Assembly (NCBI RefSeq): GCF_000196735.1
Contig: NC_014551.1
Coordinates: 1,111,001 to 1,175,000, forward strand
Source of the DNA: Bacillus amyloliquefaciens DSM 7 = ATCC 23350
Lineage (GTDB): Bacteria > Bacillota > Bacilli > Bacillales > Bacillaceae
DNA length: 64,000 nucleotides
Direction of reading: 5' to 3'
Shown: positions 1 through 8,182 of the stretch, piece after piece
How positions within the stretch are numbered: position 1 is the first letter of the stretch
How the letters are laid out: each line of letters opens with the position of its first letter
Program-made: the position numbers and the translations under genes
Notes under the pieces: model-generated
What the model saw: only the letters and a program-made list of their open reading frames with translations
Told to the model about the DNA's origin: nothing
Database searches by the model: none

Positions 1-108
1 GTGCTGAATCAGCTTTCAGAAGGCGGCCGTCAGATTCTTTATTTCACCTGCCATGAGCATGTCAGCCGGTCATTTCACAGCGGGCAAGTCATGCGGCTCC
101 TGTCATAA
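1..108 (+). CDS. yhaN: YhaN C-terminus (partial), SbcC-like ATPase
   Basis: Open from the first base and ending in TAA at 106-108, this is the last 35 codons of a gene that starts outside the window. The residues ILYFTCHEH resemble the H-loop end of an SMC/RecN/SbcC-type ATPase head. In B. subtilis the gene directly upstream of yhaM is yhaN, a large coiled-coil ATPase partnered with the nuclease YhaO. The assignment rests mainly on gene order, because the fragment is short. Confidence 0.7.
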   Translation: MLNQLSEGGRQILYFTCHEHVSRSFHSGQVMRLLS

Positions 109-120
109 AAGAGTTTATTT

Positions 121-145
121 TCAAAAAAGAGGTATGTGCTATACT
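121..145 (+). promoter_or_regulatory. Candidate sigma-A promoter of yhaM
   Basis: TATACT at 140-145 is preceded by TGC, giving an extended -10, with a weak TTTTCA-like -35 16 bp upstream. It lies between the yhaN stop and the yhaM ribosome binding site. Confidence 0.45.
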
Positions 146-181
146 GGTATTATGTAAGATATGGAGGGAGCTTTTAATAGA

Positions 182-1126
182 ATGGCAAAAGGTATTATGC
201 TGCACGAGGTCGGCGAGCAGGTCGATCAATACTTTCTGATTAAATCTTCGACTAAAGGAATCGCTAGCAACGGAAAACCGTTTCTGACATTAATGCTGCA
301 GGACCAATCCGGGGATATCGAAGCGAAGCTGTGGGATGCCAAGCCGACTGATGAAGTCACGTACGCGGCGCAGACGATCGTGAAGGTAATCGGAGATGTC
401 CATCATTATCGCGGTCGAAACCAGCTTAAACTGAGAAATATCCGGCCGGCCGCCGAGAATGAAAATGTCAGCATTGATGATTTTCTGGAAACGGCGCCGA
501 TTCCAAAAGATGAAATGATGGAGACCGTCACGCAATATATTTTTGAAATGAAAAATCCAAACATCCAGCGGATCACAAGACATTTGATCAAAAAATATGC
601 CGCTGATTTTATGGATTACCCGGCGGCGGCTAAAAACCACCATGAGTTCGTCTCAGGGCTCGCGTATCACGTCGTGTCCATGCTGAACTTGGCAAAAGCG
701 ATTGCCGATCTGTATCCGTCACTTGACCGGGATTTGCTGTATGCGGGAGTCATTTTGCATGATCTCGGCAAAGTAAAAGAGCTTTCAGGCCCTGTCTCCA
801 CGACGTACACCGTGGAAGGGAATCTGCTCGGACACATTTCAATCATGGTGACAGAGCTTTCAAAAGCAGCCGAAGAGCTTCAGATTGATGCTGAAGAAGT
901 GCTGATTCTGAAGCATTTGATTTTAAGCCATCACGGAAAAGCGGAGTGGGGAAGCCCGAAACCGCCGATGGTGAAAGAAGCGGAAATTCTGCACTACATT
1001 GACAATCTGGATGCAAAAATGATCATGATGGACAGAGCACTGGAACGGGTGAAACCGGGCGAGTACACAGAGCGTGTATTTGCGCTTGAAAACCGCTCTT
1101 TCTACAAACCGACTTTCCATCAATAA
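182..1126 (+). CDS. yhaM: 3'-5' exoribonuclease YhaM
   Basis: 314-residue cytoplasmic 3'-5' exoribonuclease involved in RNA turnover. An N-terminal OB-fold (about residues 12-90) is followed by an HD-type phosphohydrolase domain (about 150-280) with metal-binding H163 and the H193-D194 pair in [11 protein letters not shown], and a second His pair in LSHHGK. The ATG at 182 is chosen because GGAGGGAG (163-170) lies 11 nt upstream and the protein then begins [11 protein letters not shown] as in B. subtilis. An in-frame ATG at 161 sits in front of this ribosome binding site and is unlikely. A terminator follows directly. Confidence 0.95.
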   Translation: MAKGIMLHEVGEQVDQYFLIKSSTKGIASNGKPFLTLMLQDQSGDIEAKLWDAKPTDEVTYAAQTIVKVIGDVHHYRGRNQLKLRNIRPAAENENVSIDDFLETAPIPKDEMMETVTQYIFEMKNPNIQRITRHLIKKYAADFMDYPAAAKNHHEFVSGLAYHVVSMLNLAKAIADLYPSLDRDLLYAGVILHDLGKVKELSGPVSTTYTVEGNLLGHISIMVTELSKAAEELQIDAEEVLILKHLILSHHGKAEWGSPKPPMVKEAEILHYIDNLDAKMIMMDRALERVKPGEYTERVFALENRSFYKPTFHQ

Positions 1127-1135
1127 GATAAAAAA

Positions 1136-1163
1136 GGCCGATCCTCTGCGATCGGTCTTTTTT
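1136..1163 (+). terminator. Terminator after yhaM
   Basis: GGCCGATC / GATCGGTC hairpin with a six-base loop followed by TTTTTT. Confidence 0.85.
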
Positions 1164-1241
1164 ACGTTCAGCTCTCATAACTTGTCTTTATCAAGCATAG
1201 CTTAGAATAAAGACTCTGGGTGAAAAAGGGAGGAAAACAAC

Positions 1242-1469
1242 GTGCTATTTTTTCCTTGGTGGGTATACCTCTGCATTATCGGGATTATTTTCAGCGCTTA
1301 TAAGCTTTTCACGACAGCTAAAGAAGAGGAAAAGCTTGACCAGTCGTTTATTGAAAAAGAAGGAAGAGTGTATATTGAACGGATGGAGCAGGAACGCGAG
1401 CGCCGTATGGCGGCGCCCGAAAATGAAAACGGGGATGCAGAAGAGAACTCCAATCATTCCATCGCATAA
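1242..1469 (+). CDS. yhaL: Sporulation-associated membrane protein YhaL
   Basis: 75-residue protein starting at GTG with GGGAGGA about 7 nt upstream. One N-terminal membrane segment (about residues 3-22, aromatic-rich, beginning MLFFPWWVYL) is followed by a highly charged, probably helical cytoplasmic tail rich in Glu, Lys and Arg. It resembles B. subtilis YhaL, reported as a small sporulation-linked protein of unknown mechanism. It is convergent with prsA and shares a terminator with it. Confidence 0.85.
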   Translation: MLFFPWWVYLCIIGIIFSAYKLFTTAKEEEKLDQSFIEKEGRVYIERMEQERERRMAAPENENGDAEENSNHSIA

Positions 1470-1472
1470 AAA

Positions 1473-1509
1473 AACTGTGCGGCTCGCCGAGAGCCCGCAC
1501 AGTTTTTTT
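1473..1509. terminator. Bidirectional terminator between yhaL and prsA
   Basis: ACTGTGCGG...CCGCACAGT long hairpin flanked by A-run on the left and T-run on the right, so it can stop transcripts from both converging genes. It overlaps the prsA stop codon. Confidence 0.88.
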
Positions 1510-2365
1510 ATTTAGATTCAGAAGATGTTGAAGCTGAAGTGTTAAACGTGTCTTTTAAGTCTTTGTCTTCAACTTTTACGTCAGCTTTCTTCATGACTTT
1601 TTGAATCGCTGCCTGTACAGCTGAGTTGTCGTTTAGCTTCTGTTTAAGAACTTCTTCTTTCAGTTCTTTTTTCATGTCATCATATTTGCCGCGTTCTTCC
1701 GTCTTTTTGATGATATGATAACCGAATTTTGTTTTGACCGGATCGCTGACTTGTCCGACTTTCAAGCCGAATGCAGCTTTGCTGAATGTCTCATCCATTG
1801 ATTTTTTATCGAACCAGCCAAGGTCGCCGCCGTTGTCTTTTGAGCTGTCAGTTGAGTATTCTTTCGCAAGCGTTTCAAACTTCTCGCCTTTTTTCAGCTT
1901 TTTCTCCACTTCGTCAGCTGTCTTTTTATCAGCGACAAGGATGTGGCTCGCACGGATTTTACCTTTTAAGCCGTCGTAATATTCTTTCGTGTCGGAGTCA
2001 GTGACTTTGATGTTGTCTTTCGCCGCTTTTTGGGCAAGCAGTTCGTATTTCACCTGATCTTTCAGGTAATCTTCGCCGTACTGCTGTTTAAGGGCGCTGT
2101 ACTGGTCGCCGAGCTGAGTTTTGTACTCTTTCAGCTTGTTATCAATTTCTTTATCCGATACTTTGTATTTTTTGGCTAATACTTTTTCTTGTACGAGCTG
2201 TGTCAGCACACTTGCGCCCGCGGTTTTTTTCATGTTCGTGTAGAGCTCGCCTTTTGTCACATTGCCGGCATCCGTCTTGGCAATCACGTCGTTGTCGCCG
2301 CTGCTGCATGCGCTGAGAGCGAGGACGCTCGTTGCCGTAATAGTTGCTATCGCGATTTTCTTCAT
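1508..2365 (-). CDS. prsA: Foldase lipoprotein PrsA (parvulin-type PPIase)
   Basis: 285-residue membrane-anchored foldase that folds secreted proteins outside the membrane. The signal peptide ends in lipobox LSAC with Cys about 20. A central parvulin domain (about residues 135-225) contains IRASHILV, GGDLGWF and FGYHIIKK. The N- and C-terminal chaperone lobes are Lys-rich, and the tail is Ser/Thr-rich. The ATG at 2365 is used because GGAG lies 11 nt upstream; a GTG four codons earlier falls inside the ribosome binding site. In B. subtilis PrsA is essential and limits secretion of exoenzymes such as alpha-amylase and subtilisin. Confidence 0.97.
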   Translation of the reverse strand: MKKIAIATITATSVLALSACSSGDNDVIAKTDAGNVTKGELYTNMKKTAGASVLTQLVQEKVLAKKYKVSDKEIDNKLKEYKTQLGDQYSALKQQYGEDYLKDQVKYELLAQKAAKDNIKVTDSDTKEYYDGLKGKIRASHILVADKKTADEVEKKLKKGEKFETLAKEYSTDSSKDNGGDLGWFDKKSMDETFSKAAFGLKVGQVSDPVKTKFGYHIIKKTEERGKYDDMKKELKEEVLKQKLNDNSAVQAAIQKVMKKADVKVEDKDLKDTFNTSASTSSESK

Positions 2366-2523
2366 TCCTTTAAACACTCCTAATCATCCAAATTAAATTG
2401 CATATGCGTATCATAACATATTGTGGCTTTCTGTAAAAAGATTTTAAATAAAGGGCATTCGTCTAGTCAAACTTTTTCCTGATACATACAAATATATTGA
2501 TCATGAAAAGGAGGTAATGAACC

Positions 2524-2610
2524 ATGGGCGGAGGATATTCAAACGGTTTTGCGCTGCTCGTAGTACTGTTCATTTTGCTTGTTATTGTAGGGGCAGCTTA
2601 CATTTGCTAA
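2524..2610 (+). CDS. sscA: 28-residue hydrophobic spore peptide (SscA/YjcZ type)
   Basis: Tiny gene with a strong AGGAGG at 2509-2514 before ATG. The product has a short Gly-rich head (MGGGYSNGF) and a single membrane segment (ALLVVLFILLVIVGAAYIC). This is the pattern of the YjcZ/SscA family, whose B. subtilis member near prsA is SscA, a small protein needed for spore coat assembly. The Cys at the C-terminus replaces the usual aromatic end. A near-identical paralogue follows 124 bp downstream. The family assignment is firm; the exact name is inferred from position. Confidence 0.75.
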   Translation: MGGGYSNGFALLVVLFILLVIVGAAYIC

Positions 2611-2611
2611 G

Positions 2612-2648
2612 CGGACCGGATCGCTTTTTCTAAAGCGGTCCATTTTCT
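2612..2648 (+). terminator. Possible weak terminator between the twin peptides
   Basis: GGAC...GTCC and CGCTTT/AAAGCG pair into a bulged stem followed by ATTTTCTT. The T-tract is interrupted, so termination would be partial. Confidence 0.4.
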
Positions 2649-2733
2649 TACCCGAGCGCCTAATCGTTTCTGAAGTGAATTGCATATGATGTAATTGGAA
2701 AAATAAAACGTTTTGTAGGAGGTGCTTTTGGAG

Positions 2734-2820
2734 ATGGGTGAAGTATTTGCAGGCGGTTTTGCATTGTTGGTTGTTCTGTTCATCTTATTGATCATCATCG
2801 GCGCTTCTTGGATTTACTAA
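2734..2820 (+). CDS. Second 28-residue hydrophobic spore-type peptide
   Basis: Paralogue of the preceding gene: residues 7-20 (GGFALLVVLFILLI) are almost the same, while the head is MGEVFA and the end is ASWIY. AGGAGGTG lies about 9 nt before ATG. One membrane segment covers nearly the whole peptide. CATATGATG about 50 bp upstream is close to a sigma-K -10 (CATANNNTA), but no clear -35 was found. Likely a spore-expressed membrane peptide; function unknown. Confidence 0.72.
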   Translation: MGEVFAGGFALLVVLFILLIIIGASWIY

Positions 2821-2821
2821 G

Positions 2822-2869
2822 AAAAAAATATGGCTGTCCGCGTTAATCCGCCGGCAGCCATATTTTTTT
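2822..2869. terminator. Bidirectional terminator after the twin peptides
   Basis: AAAAATATGGCTG...CAGCCATATTTTT stem, flanked by A- and T-runs, serving this gene and the converging yhaK. Confidence 0.85.
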
Positions 2870-2875
2870 GCCTGT

Positions 2876-3094
2876 TTACACAGTAAAGGAGATCTCGACG
2901 AACGAAGAGATCAGTAAAATTAAAATAGATACATTAATAAAACGGAATACCTTATCCTGCCGGTCTTCAGGAATCTCTCTGACAAGGCATAATGTATTTG
3001 TGAGCCTGTTTATGAAATAAAGAATAAACAGGGCAGCCACGATAAAATAGAATAAAATGATGGGAGATTCCCCCTCTCTCTGAACTGCTCCCAT
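2876..3094 (-). CDS. yhaK: Small membrane protein (YhaK position)
   Basis: 72-residue protein with two predicted membrane segments (about residues 12-32 and 50-70) separated by a charged loop (REIPEDRQDKV). There is no recognisable enzymatic motif. The ATG at 3094 has no good ribosome binding site. A GAGAGAGGGGG tract lies inside the frame, so the true start may be downstream at a non-ATG codon. The name is taken from its place between prsA and yhaJ. Confidence 0.55.
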   Translation of the reverse strand: MGAVQREGESPIILFYFIVAALFILYFINRLTNTLCLVREIPEDRQDKVFRFINVSILILLISSFVEISFTV

Positions 3095-3153
3095 ATTACA
3101 TTACCAAATATTTATTGAAAAAGATAGAATGTAAGCTGAAAAATCAGCGGACA

Positions 3154-3684
3154 TCAAGACTCCGGCACTTTTTTTACTAAAATATCAAAGCCGTCGGATT
3201 CCTGGTCAATCAGACATGATTTGGGCGCTTTGACCAGATGCAGCGCAAACAGAAGATCAGGCAGGCAATAACCCGCATGAATGCTCGAAATCATATAAAA
3301 GTAATGGGCGTGACTCGGAAATGCCAGCCCGGCATAAAATAATACCGGCGTAATGAATAAAAACGGGCTGATCGTTGAAATCAGCATTGTTGTTTTTGGT
3401 ATGCCTTTCCATGTCGGCATCCGCAAAAAGTACATTTTCATTTCCTTTTTTCTTTTTTTACAGATCATCGGCAGGACATGTATGACTTTATGTACAAATA
3501 AAGTAACGACGAGCAGAACGCAAAAAGCAAATACATGCCCGTCACTTAAACTGATATTCGGACGCAGCAGCCCGAATGCCAAGAAGTTGCATATAAAAAA
3601 CAGGATCATAAAACCTACAGCAGTCAATAATAAACGAACCGCACCATAATCTTTGATCAGATTAATGGTTTTCCAGCAATTCAT
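3154..3684 (-). CDS. yhaJ: DUF3267 membrane protein YhaJ, putative zincin
   Basis: 176-residue polytopic protein with four likely membrane segments. The second carries HKVIH (about residues 65-69), which resembles the degenerate HExxH zinc motif of the DUF3267 putative metallopeptidase family. The ATG at 3684 is chosen because GGAAGG (3694-3699) is 9 nt upstream; two upstream ATGs lie in or before that site. The gene sits downstream of scoC on the same strand but is separated from it by yhaI on the opposite strand. Substrate and function are unknown. Confidence 0.7.
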   Translation of the reverse strand: MNCWKTINLIKDYGAVRLLLTAVGFMILFFICNFLAFGLLRPNISLSDGHVFAFCVLLVVTLFVHKVIHVLPMICKKRKKEMKMYFLRMPTWKGIPKTTMLISTISPFLFITPVLFYAGLAFPSHAHYFYMISSIHAGYCLPDLLFALHLVKAPKSCLIDQESDGFDILVKKVPES

Positions 3685-3894
3685 CAGAGTCATCCTTCCG
3701 TACAAAGATGGAATACAATCTCAAAATAATTTACTCTCTTCAGGAGAAAAAATCAATCCTTTTTTAAAGAAAAAAATAAACCCGGAAAGGGAAGATCAGA
3801 AGAGAGCGGTGAAACATGGAAATGTACGGTTTAAGCTTTCTTCTCTATTCATTATCAGCTAAAATAAGATTAAAGATAGAAAGAAGTGAAACGG

Positions 3895-4236
3895 ATGGAT
3901 TCAATGGATCAGCGTATCGGGCGGTTAGAATATTACATACAATTGCTTGTGAAAACAGTGGATATGGATAAGTACCCTTTTTATGCGATGATGATCGAAA
4001 AAGGGCTGACCGAAGAGGAAGGTGAAGAGGTCGGGCGGATCTGCCGCGAATTGGAGGACGAGCTGGAGTCGCAAAAAGCGCAAGGCTTTGTGACGTTCGA
4101 CAAACTCCTTGCGCTTTTTGCGGGACAGCTGAACGAAAAATTAGATGTTCATGAAACGATTTTTGCTTTGTATGAGCAGGGGCTTTATACAGCGCTGATG
4201 GAAGAATTTATTGAGATTATGAAGCACTTTGATTAA
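3895..4236 (+). CDS. yhaI: Conserved protein YhaI
   Basis: 113-residue soluble, acidic, mostly helical protein beginning [23 protein letters not shown] precedes the ATG at a suitable distance; the GTG three codons upstream overlaps that site. It strongly resembles B. subtilis YhaI (DUF1878 type). Its stop overlaps the scoC stop by 4 nt in convergent arrangement, leaving no room for a terminator between them. No enzymatic motif is visible. Confidence 0.85.
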   Translation: MDSMDQRIGRLEYYIQLLVKTVDMDKYPFYAMMIEKGLTEEEGEEVGRICRELEDELESQKAQGFVTFDKLLALFAGQLNEKLDVHETIFALYEQGLYTALMEEFIEIMKHFD

Positions 4237-4844
4237 CTGTTGATCGGTTCCAGTTCTTCAGCCGTTTCATGGACAGCCGATTCGCCCGTTTTTTTCTTCA
4301 GACTTCCGTCTTCACTTTCAAAATCATTGTTTATGTTTGTCAATGATTTCTCAAATATCTCCATAAAATCTTCGCCGTAAATGTGGCGGATGACACAGGT
4401 TAATTCTTCAATTTCCGGAAACTTCCCGAATAAATGGTAGAGCGGCTGTGAACCTTTAAACACCGCGTTTCTCGACGGGGCAAACTCCTCAAGAAGACTT
4501 TCGAATACATTTTCCCCTTCTTCTGTTAACTGAATGTACGTGTTCCGTTTGTCATTCAGCCGCTTGGAAAATTTCAGATATCCGCGTTCTTCAAGTTTTT
4601 TTGAAAAATTAAACGCAGTTGATACGTGCATAACGCCGAATTTGGCGATTTCTGAAATAGAAGCTCCTTTAAGCTGATAAGCAATCCATAATATATGATG
4701 CTCGTTAATATTAAGGTCGTACGGTTTCAGCCAATTCTGCCAATCTTTTTCGATAGATTTCCACAGCGCTTTGGACAGCTGAGCCATTTTTTGGGTATAG
4801 ATTAAAGCTTCTTTTAGATCGTAAGGCGGTTCAACACGATTCAA
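4233..4844 (-). CDS. scoC: Transition-state regulator ScoC (Hpr), MarR family
   Basis: 203-residue DNA-binding repressor. A winged helix-turn-helix spans about residues 45-115 ([20 protein letters not shown], then the wing [11 protein letters not shown]). A charged Glu/Asp-rich tail ends EELEPINS. Length and sequence match B. subtilis Hpr/ScoC. In that species it represses exoprotease genes including aprE, as well as sinI and oppA, late in growth. Its known target aprE lies 30 kb downstream in this window. It overlaps yhaI by 4 nt tail to tail. Confidence 0.95.
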   Translation of the reverse strand: MNRVEPPYDLKEALIYTQKMAQLSKALWKSIEKDWQNWLKPYDLNINEHHILWIAYQLKGASISEIAKFGVMHVSTAFNFSKKLEERGYLKFSKRLNDKRNTYIQLTEEGENVFESLLEEFAPSRNAVFKGSQPLYHLFGKFPEIEELTCVIRHIYGEDFMEIFEKSLTNINNDFESEDGSLKKKTGESAVHETAEELEPINS

Positions 4845-4971
4845 TACAGATCACCTGCTTCACCTTTTCTTTCCCTCTATTATGCCAATAAAATAAAGAT
4901 TAATAAAGATGAAAATTTAAGAATTTTATAATAAATTCTTAATCCATTGCTGTGAAAGGTTTTAAACACGC

Positions 4972-5009
4972 AAAAAAAGTGCGGAACGCAATATGTCCGC
5001 ACTTTTTTT
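4972..5009. terminator. Terminator of yhaH
   Basis: AAAAAAAGTGCGGA / TCCGCACTTTTTTT with a ten-base loop. It is symmetric, so it can also stop readthrough toward scoC's upstream region. Confidence 0.88.
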
Positions 5010-5023
5010 GGTTGTATAGGATA

Positions 5024-5380
5024 TTAGTTTTGTAAGGTTTTCTCCAGCTGTCTGATTTTCTCTTCAATATCAGCGATTTCCTTTTGGAGATCCTGCTGGT
5101 GCGGCTTGATTTCCTCCTGCCACCTTTTAATGCTGGTCTGAAGCTCTCCGCCTACGTCTTTAATGACTTCGGCGCTTTCTTTCGCTGTTTGGACAAGCTG
5201 GTCCTTAAGCGCCATTCCGTCTCTTTTTAACCGTCTGATTGTGTCCTCAATTGAATTGCAATTCGCTTTGATTTTGCCCCGCAGCTCTTTTCCGGATGAA
5301 GGAGCCGAAAGCAAAACCGCCGCGCCTCCGATCAATCCGCCTACGAAAAGGCCTTTTAAAAGGGAACGTCCGTCAGCCAT
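5024..5380 (-). CDS. yhaH: YtxH-family protein YhaH
   Basis: 118-residue protein with an N-terminal Gly-rich membrane segment (GLFVGGLIGGAAVLLSAPSS, about residues 10-29) typical of the YtxH/DUF1269-like general stress group. A long Lys/Glu-rich coiled coil follows (about 33-118). Members in B. subtilis are linked to sigma-B stress expression, but I did not identify a sigma-B promoter here. Function unknown. Confidence 0.85.
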   Translation of the reverse strand: MADGRSLLKGLFVGGLIGGAAVLLSAPSSGKELRGKIKANCNSIEDTIRRLKRDGMALKDQLVQTAKESAEVIKDVGGELQTSIKRWQEEIKPHQQDLQKEIADIEEKIRQLEKTLQN

Positions 5381-5496
5381 TTGAAATCACCCCGTTTTTT
5401 TCTTGTCACTTTTATCATTTTTGTTCAGAAGAATAAACTTCTATACATAGCTTGCTTTATTTTAGCATATTTTTTAAGGGAAAAGGAGGGAGAAGG

Positions 5497-5688
5497 TTGT
5501 CTGTCTTCATGATTGTTTTATCTTGTATGGCTCTTGTCTTCGCGGCGGGCGCCGTTTACTACCTTAAACTGCTCGGTCAGGCCGCTTCTTATCCGCCGAA
5601 GCGGGTCGTCCGCCAAAAGGCCATTGTCTGCTCAGCAGGAACCGCCCTCGCATTGTTCCTTATCTTTTTCACAAAACTTCTCGTGTAA
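5497..5688 (+). CDS. Small two-helix membrane protein
   Basis: 63-residue protein. GGAGGG (5485-5490) lies 7 nt before a TTG start at 5497, a better start than an in-frame ATG at 5452 that has no ribosome binding site. Two membrane segments (about residues 3-22 and 42-62) flank a short basic loop (PPKRVVRQKA). It lies between yhaH and trpP, where Bacillus genomes carry a conserved short gene. Function unknown. Confidence 0.65.
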   Translation: MSVFMIVLSCMALVFAAGAVYYLKLLGQAASYPPKRVVRQKAIVCSAGTALALFLIFFTKLLV

Positions 5689-5704
5689 AACATGCTGTAA
5701 CACA

Positions 5705-5735
5705 TTAAAAAACCTCTTCCGGCCGGAAGAGGTTT
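5705..5735 (-). terminator. Terminator of trpP
   Basis: Perfect palindrome AACCTCTTCCGG/CCGGAAGAGGTT followed on the minus strand by TTTTAATG. Confidence 0.82.
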
Positions 5736-5745
5736 CAGTATGCGG

Positions 5746-6264
5746 CTATTTCACCGTTTCAATCATATTGGACCGTCTTAAGATCGTCTGCACAATCGGA
5801 TACATAATGACAATGGCGATCGCATTCAGCGCAGCCGCCGGAAGGACGACCGCGAGCACCAATGCGGTGAATCCGCCCGGCAGGCCGACAATCAGAAGGG
5901 CCAGCGCCAGAAAGATCACGCCGGAGATGAAGGTGCCGGCTATCGTAATGACGGCAGCCGCCGCTGTTTTCACGCTCTTTTTTATCAAAAGCGCCAGCGC
6001 CAGAAACAGAAACGCCGTTACCGGTTTTTCAATGATATTCGGAAGCTGTCCGCCCGGAAAAGATGTCGTGAGTGCGGAAATGATTCCCGTTACAATTCCG
6101 ATCATCAGCACGTTCTGCACACGGGGAAATAACAGAATGCCCATAAACATCATCACAAGCATCATATCGGGTTTCATTCCGAATAATACCGGCGGCATAA
6201 TGGAGTGAAGCACCGCTCCGATTGCCGCAAACAGGGCCATAATGACTAATTCTTTTGTTTTCAT
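5746..6264 (-). CDS. trpP: Tryptophan transporter TrpP
   Basis: 172-residue integral membrane protein with about five hydrophobic segments. It is the putative tryptophan uptake protein whose B. subtilis homologue (YhaG) has the same length and starts MKTKELVIMALFAAIGA. The ATG at 6264 follows AGGAGAG, and this ribosome binding site sits inside a run of NAG triplets that looks like a TRAP target (listed separately). The gene has its own leader between serC and itself and ends at a strong hairpin. Confidence 0.92.
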   Translation of the reverse strand: MKTKELVIMALFAAIGAVLHSIMPPVLFGMKPDMMLVMMFMGILLFPRVQNVLMIGIVTGIISALTTSFPGGQLPNIIEKPVTAFLFLALALLIKKSVKTAAAAVITIAGTFISGVIFLALALLIVGLPGGFTALVLAVVLPAAALNAIAIVIMYPIVQTILRRSNMIETVK

Positions 6265-6288
6265 ACTAAGCTCTCCTCTGCTAAGCTT
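6245..6288 (-). promoter_or_regulatory. Candidate TRAP (MtrB) binding site over the trpP ribosome binding site
   Basis: On the minus strand the mRNA around the start reads AAGCUUAGCAGAGGAGAGCU, then UAGUAUG, with further AAG and UAG triplets in the first codons. TRAP binds (G/U)AG repeats. In B. subtilis trpP translation is known to be repressed by TRAP over the Shine-Dalgarno. The triplet spacing here is irregular, so the exact footprint is inferred. Confidence 0.55.
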
Positions 6289-6332
6289 TTTCGCCATCCA
6301 ATAATATGCTCGTCATTTATTGCGATGGCCGG

Positions 6333-6361
6333 AAAAATTGATATGCAAACAGTATATCAAA
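6333..6361 (-). terminator. Weak A+T-rich terminator after serC
   Basis: Minus strand TTGATAT - nine bases - ATATCAA followed by TTTTT. Short and A+T-rich, so probably leaky. Confidence 0.5.
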
Positions 6362-6384
6362 GGAACCGTTATGTTAGAAGAAAT

Positions 6385-7464
6385 TTATTCGTTTTCCTGC
6401 TGGAACTTTCTCATAAACTGAGCCAGTTTTTCACAATCAGCCAGGCTGACGGCGTTGTAAACAGACGCCCTGCAGCCTCCGACTGAGCGGTGGCCGCCGA
6501 GTCCGGTCATTTTAGCCGCTTTCGCTTCTTCAACGAATTTTTTCGTCAGACTGCTGTCGCGGAGAGTGAACGTGACATTCATGTGAGAACGGCTGTTTTT
6601 TTCGGCATGGCCCGCGTAAAATCCGCCGCTCGCATCGATTGTGCCGTACAGGACATCCGCCTTTTCCCGGTTGCGCCGTTCAGCCGCTTCGACACCGCCA
6701 TTTTCAGCCAGCCATTCAAGGACGAGGCTCAGCATATAAATCGCAAATGTAGGCGGTGTATTATACAGTGAATCGGCTTTCGTGTGAGTGGAATATTTCA
6801 AAATTTTAGGAACGTTTGTATTTTCTTTTTCAAGCCAAGATTTTTTCATGATGACGACCGTAACGCCGGACGGCCCGAGGTTTTTCTGGGCTCCGCCGTA
6901 GATGACATCAAACGAGCTGACATCAATTTTTCTGCTGAGGATGTCGCTTGACATGTCGGCTACGAGCGGGATGGGTGAGTTCGGGAATTCTTTCCATTGC
7001 GTTCCGAAAATCGTGTTGTTGGACGTAATATGCAAGTAGGCGCCGTCTTTGATCCCTGAGAGGTCCGCTTCCGGTATATGGTTGTGGTTTGAATCTGCGC
7101 TTGTTGCCGTGACGGATGTGTTTCCGAACAGTTTCGCCTCAGCGAGGGCTTTTTCAGACCATGCGCCCGTCACGATGAAGTGCGCCGTCTTCTCCGGTGT
7201 TAAAAAGTTCATCGGAAGCATTGAGAATTGTAGGCTTGCTCCGCCTTGAAGAAATAAAATATCATAATCGTCGGGAATATCCATCAGTTCTTTCAGAAGG
7301 GTTTTGGCTTTTTGATGCACCGCATCATATTCCGTGCTCCGGTGGGACAGTTCCATGACGGACATGCCGGTGTTATTGAAGTCGACAAATTCTTTCTGTG
7401 CTTTTTGCAGCACATCCAGTGGAAGGGCTGCGGGTCCTGCATTGAAATTCGTTGTACGTTCCAT
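6385..7464 (-). CDS. serC: Phosphoserine aminotransferase SerC
   Basis: 359-residue class V PLP aminotransferase. It converts 3-phosphohydroxypyruvate and glutamate to phosphoserine in serine synthesis (and the matching step of pyridoxine synthesis in some bacteria). The PLP lysine is K194 in YGGAQKNLGPSG. The N-terminal NFNAGPAALP and C-terminal GLGGHRSVGGCRAS substrate-binding motifs are intact. GGGAGAG precedes ATG. It is followed by trpP on the same strand after a weak hairpin. Confidence 0.97.
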   Translation of the reverse strand: MERTTNFNAGPAALPLDVLQKAQKEFVDFNNTGMSVMELSHRSTEYDAVHQKAKTLLKELMDIPDDYDILFLQGGASLQFSMLPMNFLTPEKTAHFIVTGAWSEKALAEAKLFGNTSVTATSADSNHNHIPEADLSGIKDGAYLHITSNNTIFGTQWKEFPNSPIPLVADMSSDILSRKIDVSSFDVIYGGAQKNLGPSGVTVVIMKKSWLEKENTNVPKILKYSTHTKADSLYNTPPTFAIYMLSLVLEWLAENGGVEAAERRNREKADVLYGTIDASGGFYAGHAEKNSRSHMNVTFTLRDSSLTKKFVEEAKAAKMTGLGGHRSVGGCRASVYNAVSLADCEKLAQFMRKFQQENE

Positions 7465-7584
7465 GTTTACGATCTCTCCCTGTTTTCCGCTTTAGTGTAA
7501 GAAATAATACAATTATCCTATCACAATTTTTTGATTTTTTTGATATAAAAAAATATAATTTTATGTTTTATATATGTTCAGACG

Positions 7585-7618
7585 CAAAAAAACCTCATCC
7601 TTAAGATGAGGCAAGCCG
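7585..7618 (-). terminator. Terminator of hit
   Basis: CCTCATCTTAAGGATGAGG hairpin followed on the minus strand by TTTTTTTG. The hit stop codon (7601-7603) lies inside the stem-loop. Confidence 0.85.
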
Positions 7619-8038
7619 TTTTCTGACGGTTGAAGCGATTTCCTGAAGATCGTCAGGCGTGTAGTCTTCGGCATGTGTCTTCCAGACCGCTCCGAAGCCG
7701 TCGCCTTTTCCGTAACGCGGAATGATGTGCATGTGAAAATGGAACACTGATTGGCCCGCTTTTTCACCGTTGTTATTGAGAATATTCAGCCCGATCGGCT
7801 CGAATTCATCCCGGATGGCGCGCGCGATTTTCGGCACCGCCTCAAAATATTCTTTAGAAAGCTCAGGCGTAAACTCGTACACGTTTTCAATATGTGTTTT
7901 CGGAATCACGAGCGTGTGGCCTTTTGTGACCTGGCTGATATCAAGAAACGCCACGACGTGTTCATTTTCGTATACTTTTGAAGACGGAATGTCACCGGCA
8001 ATGATTTTGCAGAAAATACAATCGTCCGCTTTGTGCAT
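7601..8038 (-). CDS. hit: HIT-family nucleotide hydrolase Hit
   Basis: 145-residue histidine-triad protein. HFHMHIIPR at residues 100-108 gives the catalytic H100/H102/H104. The N-terminal CIFCKIIAGDIPS carries two Cys typical of HINT-branch proteins. It hydrolyses adenosine 5'-phosphoramidate-type substrates; the physiological substrate is unclear. It is divergent from ecsA, the usual Bacillus arrangement. The coding end overlaps its terminator. Confidence 0.95.
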   Translation of the reverse strand: MHKADDCIFCKIIAGDIPSSKVYENEHVVAFLDISQVTKGHTLVIPKTHIENVYEFTPELSKEYFEAVPKIARAIRDEFEPIGLNILNNNGEKAGQSVFHFHMHIIPRYGKGDGFGAVWKTHAEDYTPDDLQEIASTVRKRLASS

Positions 8039-8062
8039 AGATGGGTTTCCTCCCTGAAAAGA

Positions 8063-8091
8063 AATATATGTATATTCTCATCCTACCACAA
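8063..8091 (-). promoter_or_regulatory. Candidate sigma-A promoter of hit
   Basis: Minus strand TTGTGG (8091-8086), 17-bp spacer, TATATT (8068-8063), just upstream of the GGGAGG site of hit. Confidence 0.55.
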
Positions 8092-8100
8092 AAACGGCCA

Positions 8101-8139
8101 AAACAAAAAACAGGATGAACGGCTGAGCGTTCATCCTGA
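8101..8139 (-). terminator. Orphan minus-strand terminator in the hit-ecsA gap
   Basis: Perfect 11-bp stem CAGGATGAACG/CGTTCATCCTG followed on the minus strand by TTTTTTGTTTT. No annotated gene ends here. Confidence 0.85.
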
Positions 8140-8182
8140 TGCAGAAGTACGAGCTTTATCACAGAAAATTTAATATGCCTTT

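Noticed and set aside
5513-6208. 231-codon plus-strand frame opposite trpP
   Set aside because: It lies antisense to a clear trpP gene, has low-complexity Ala/Thr/Ser content typical of a shadow frame, and has no start signals.
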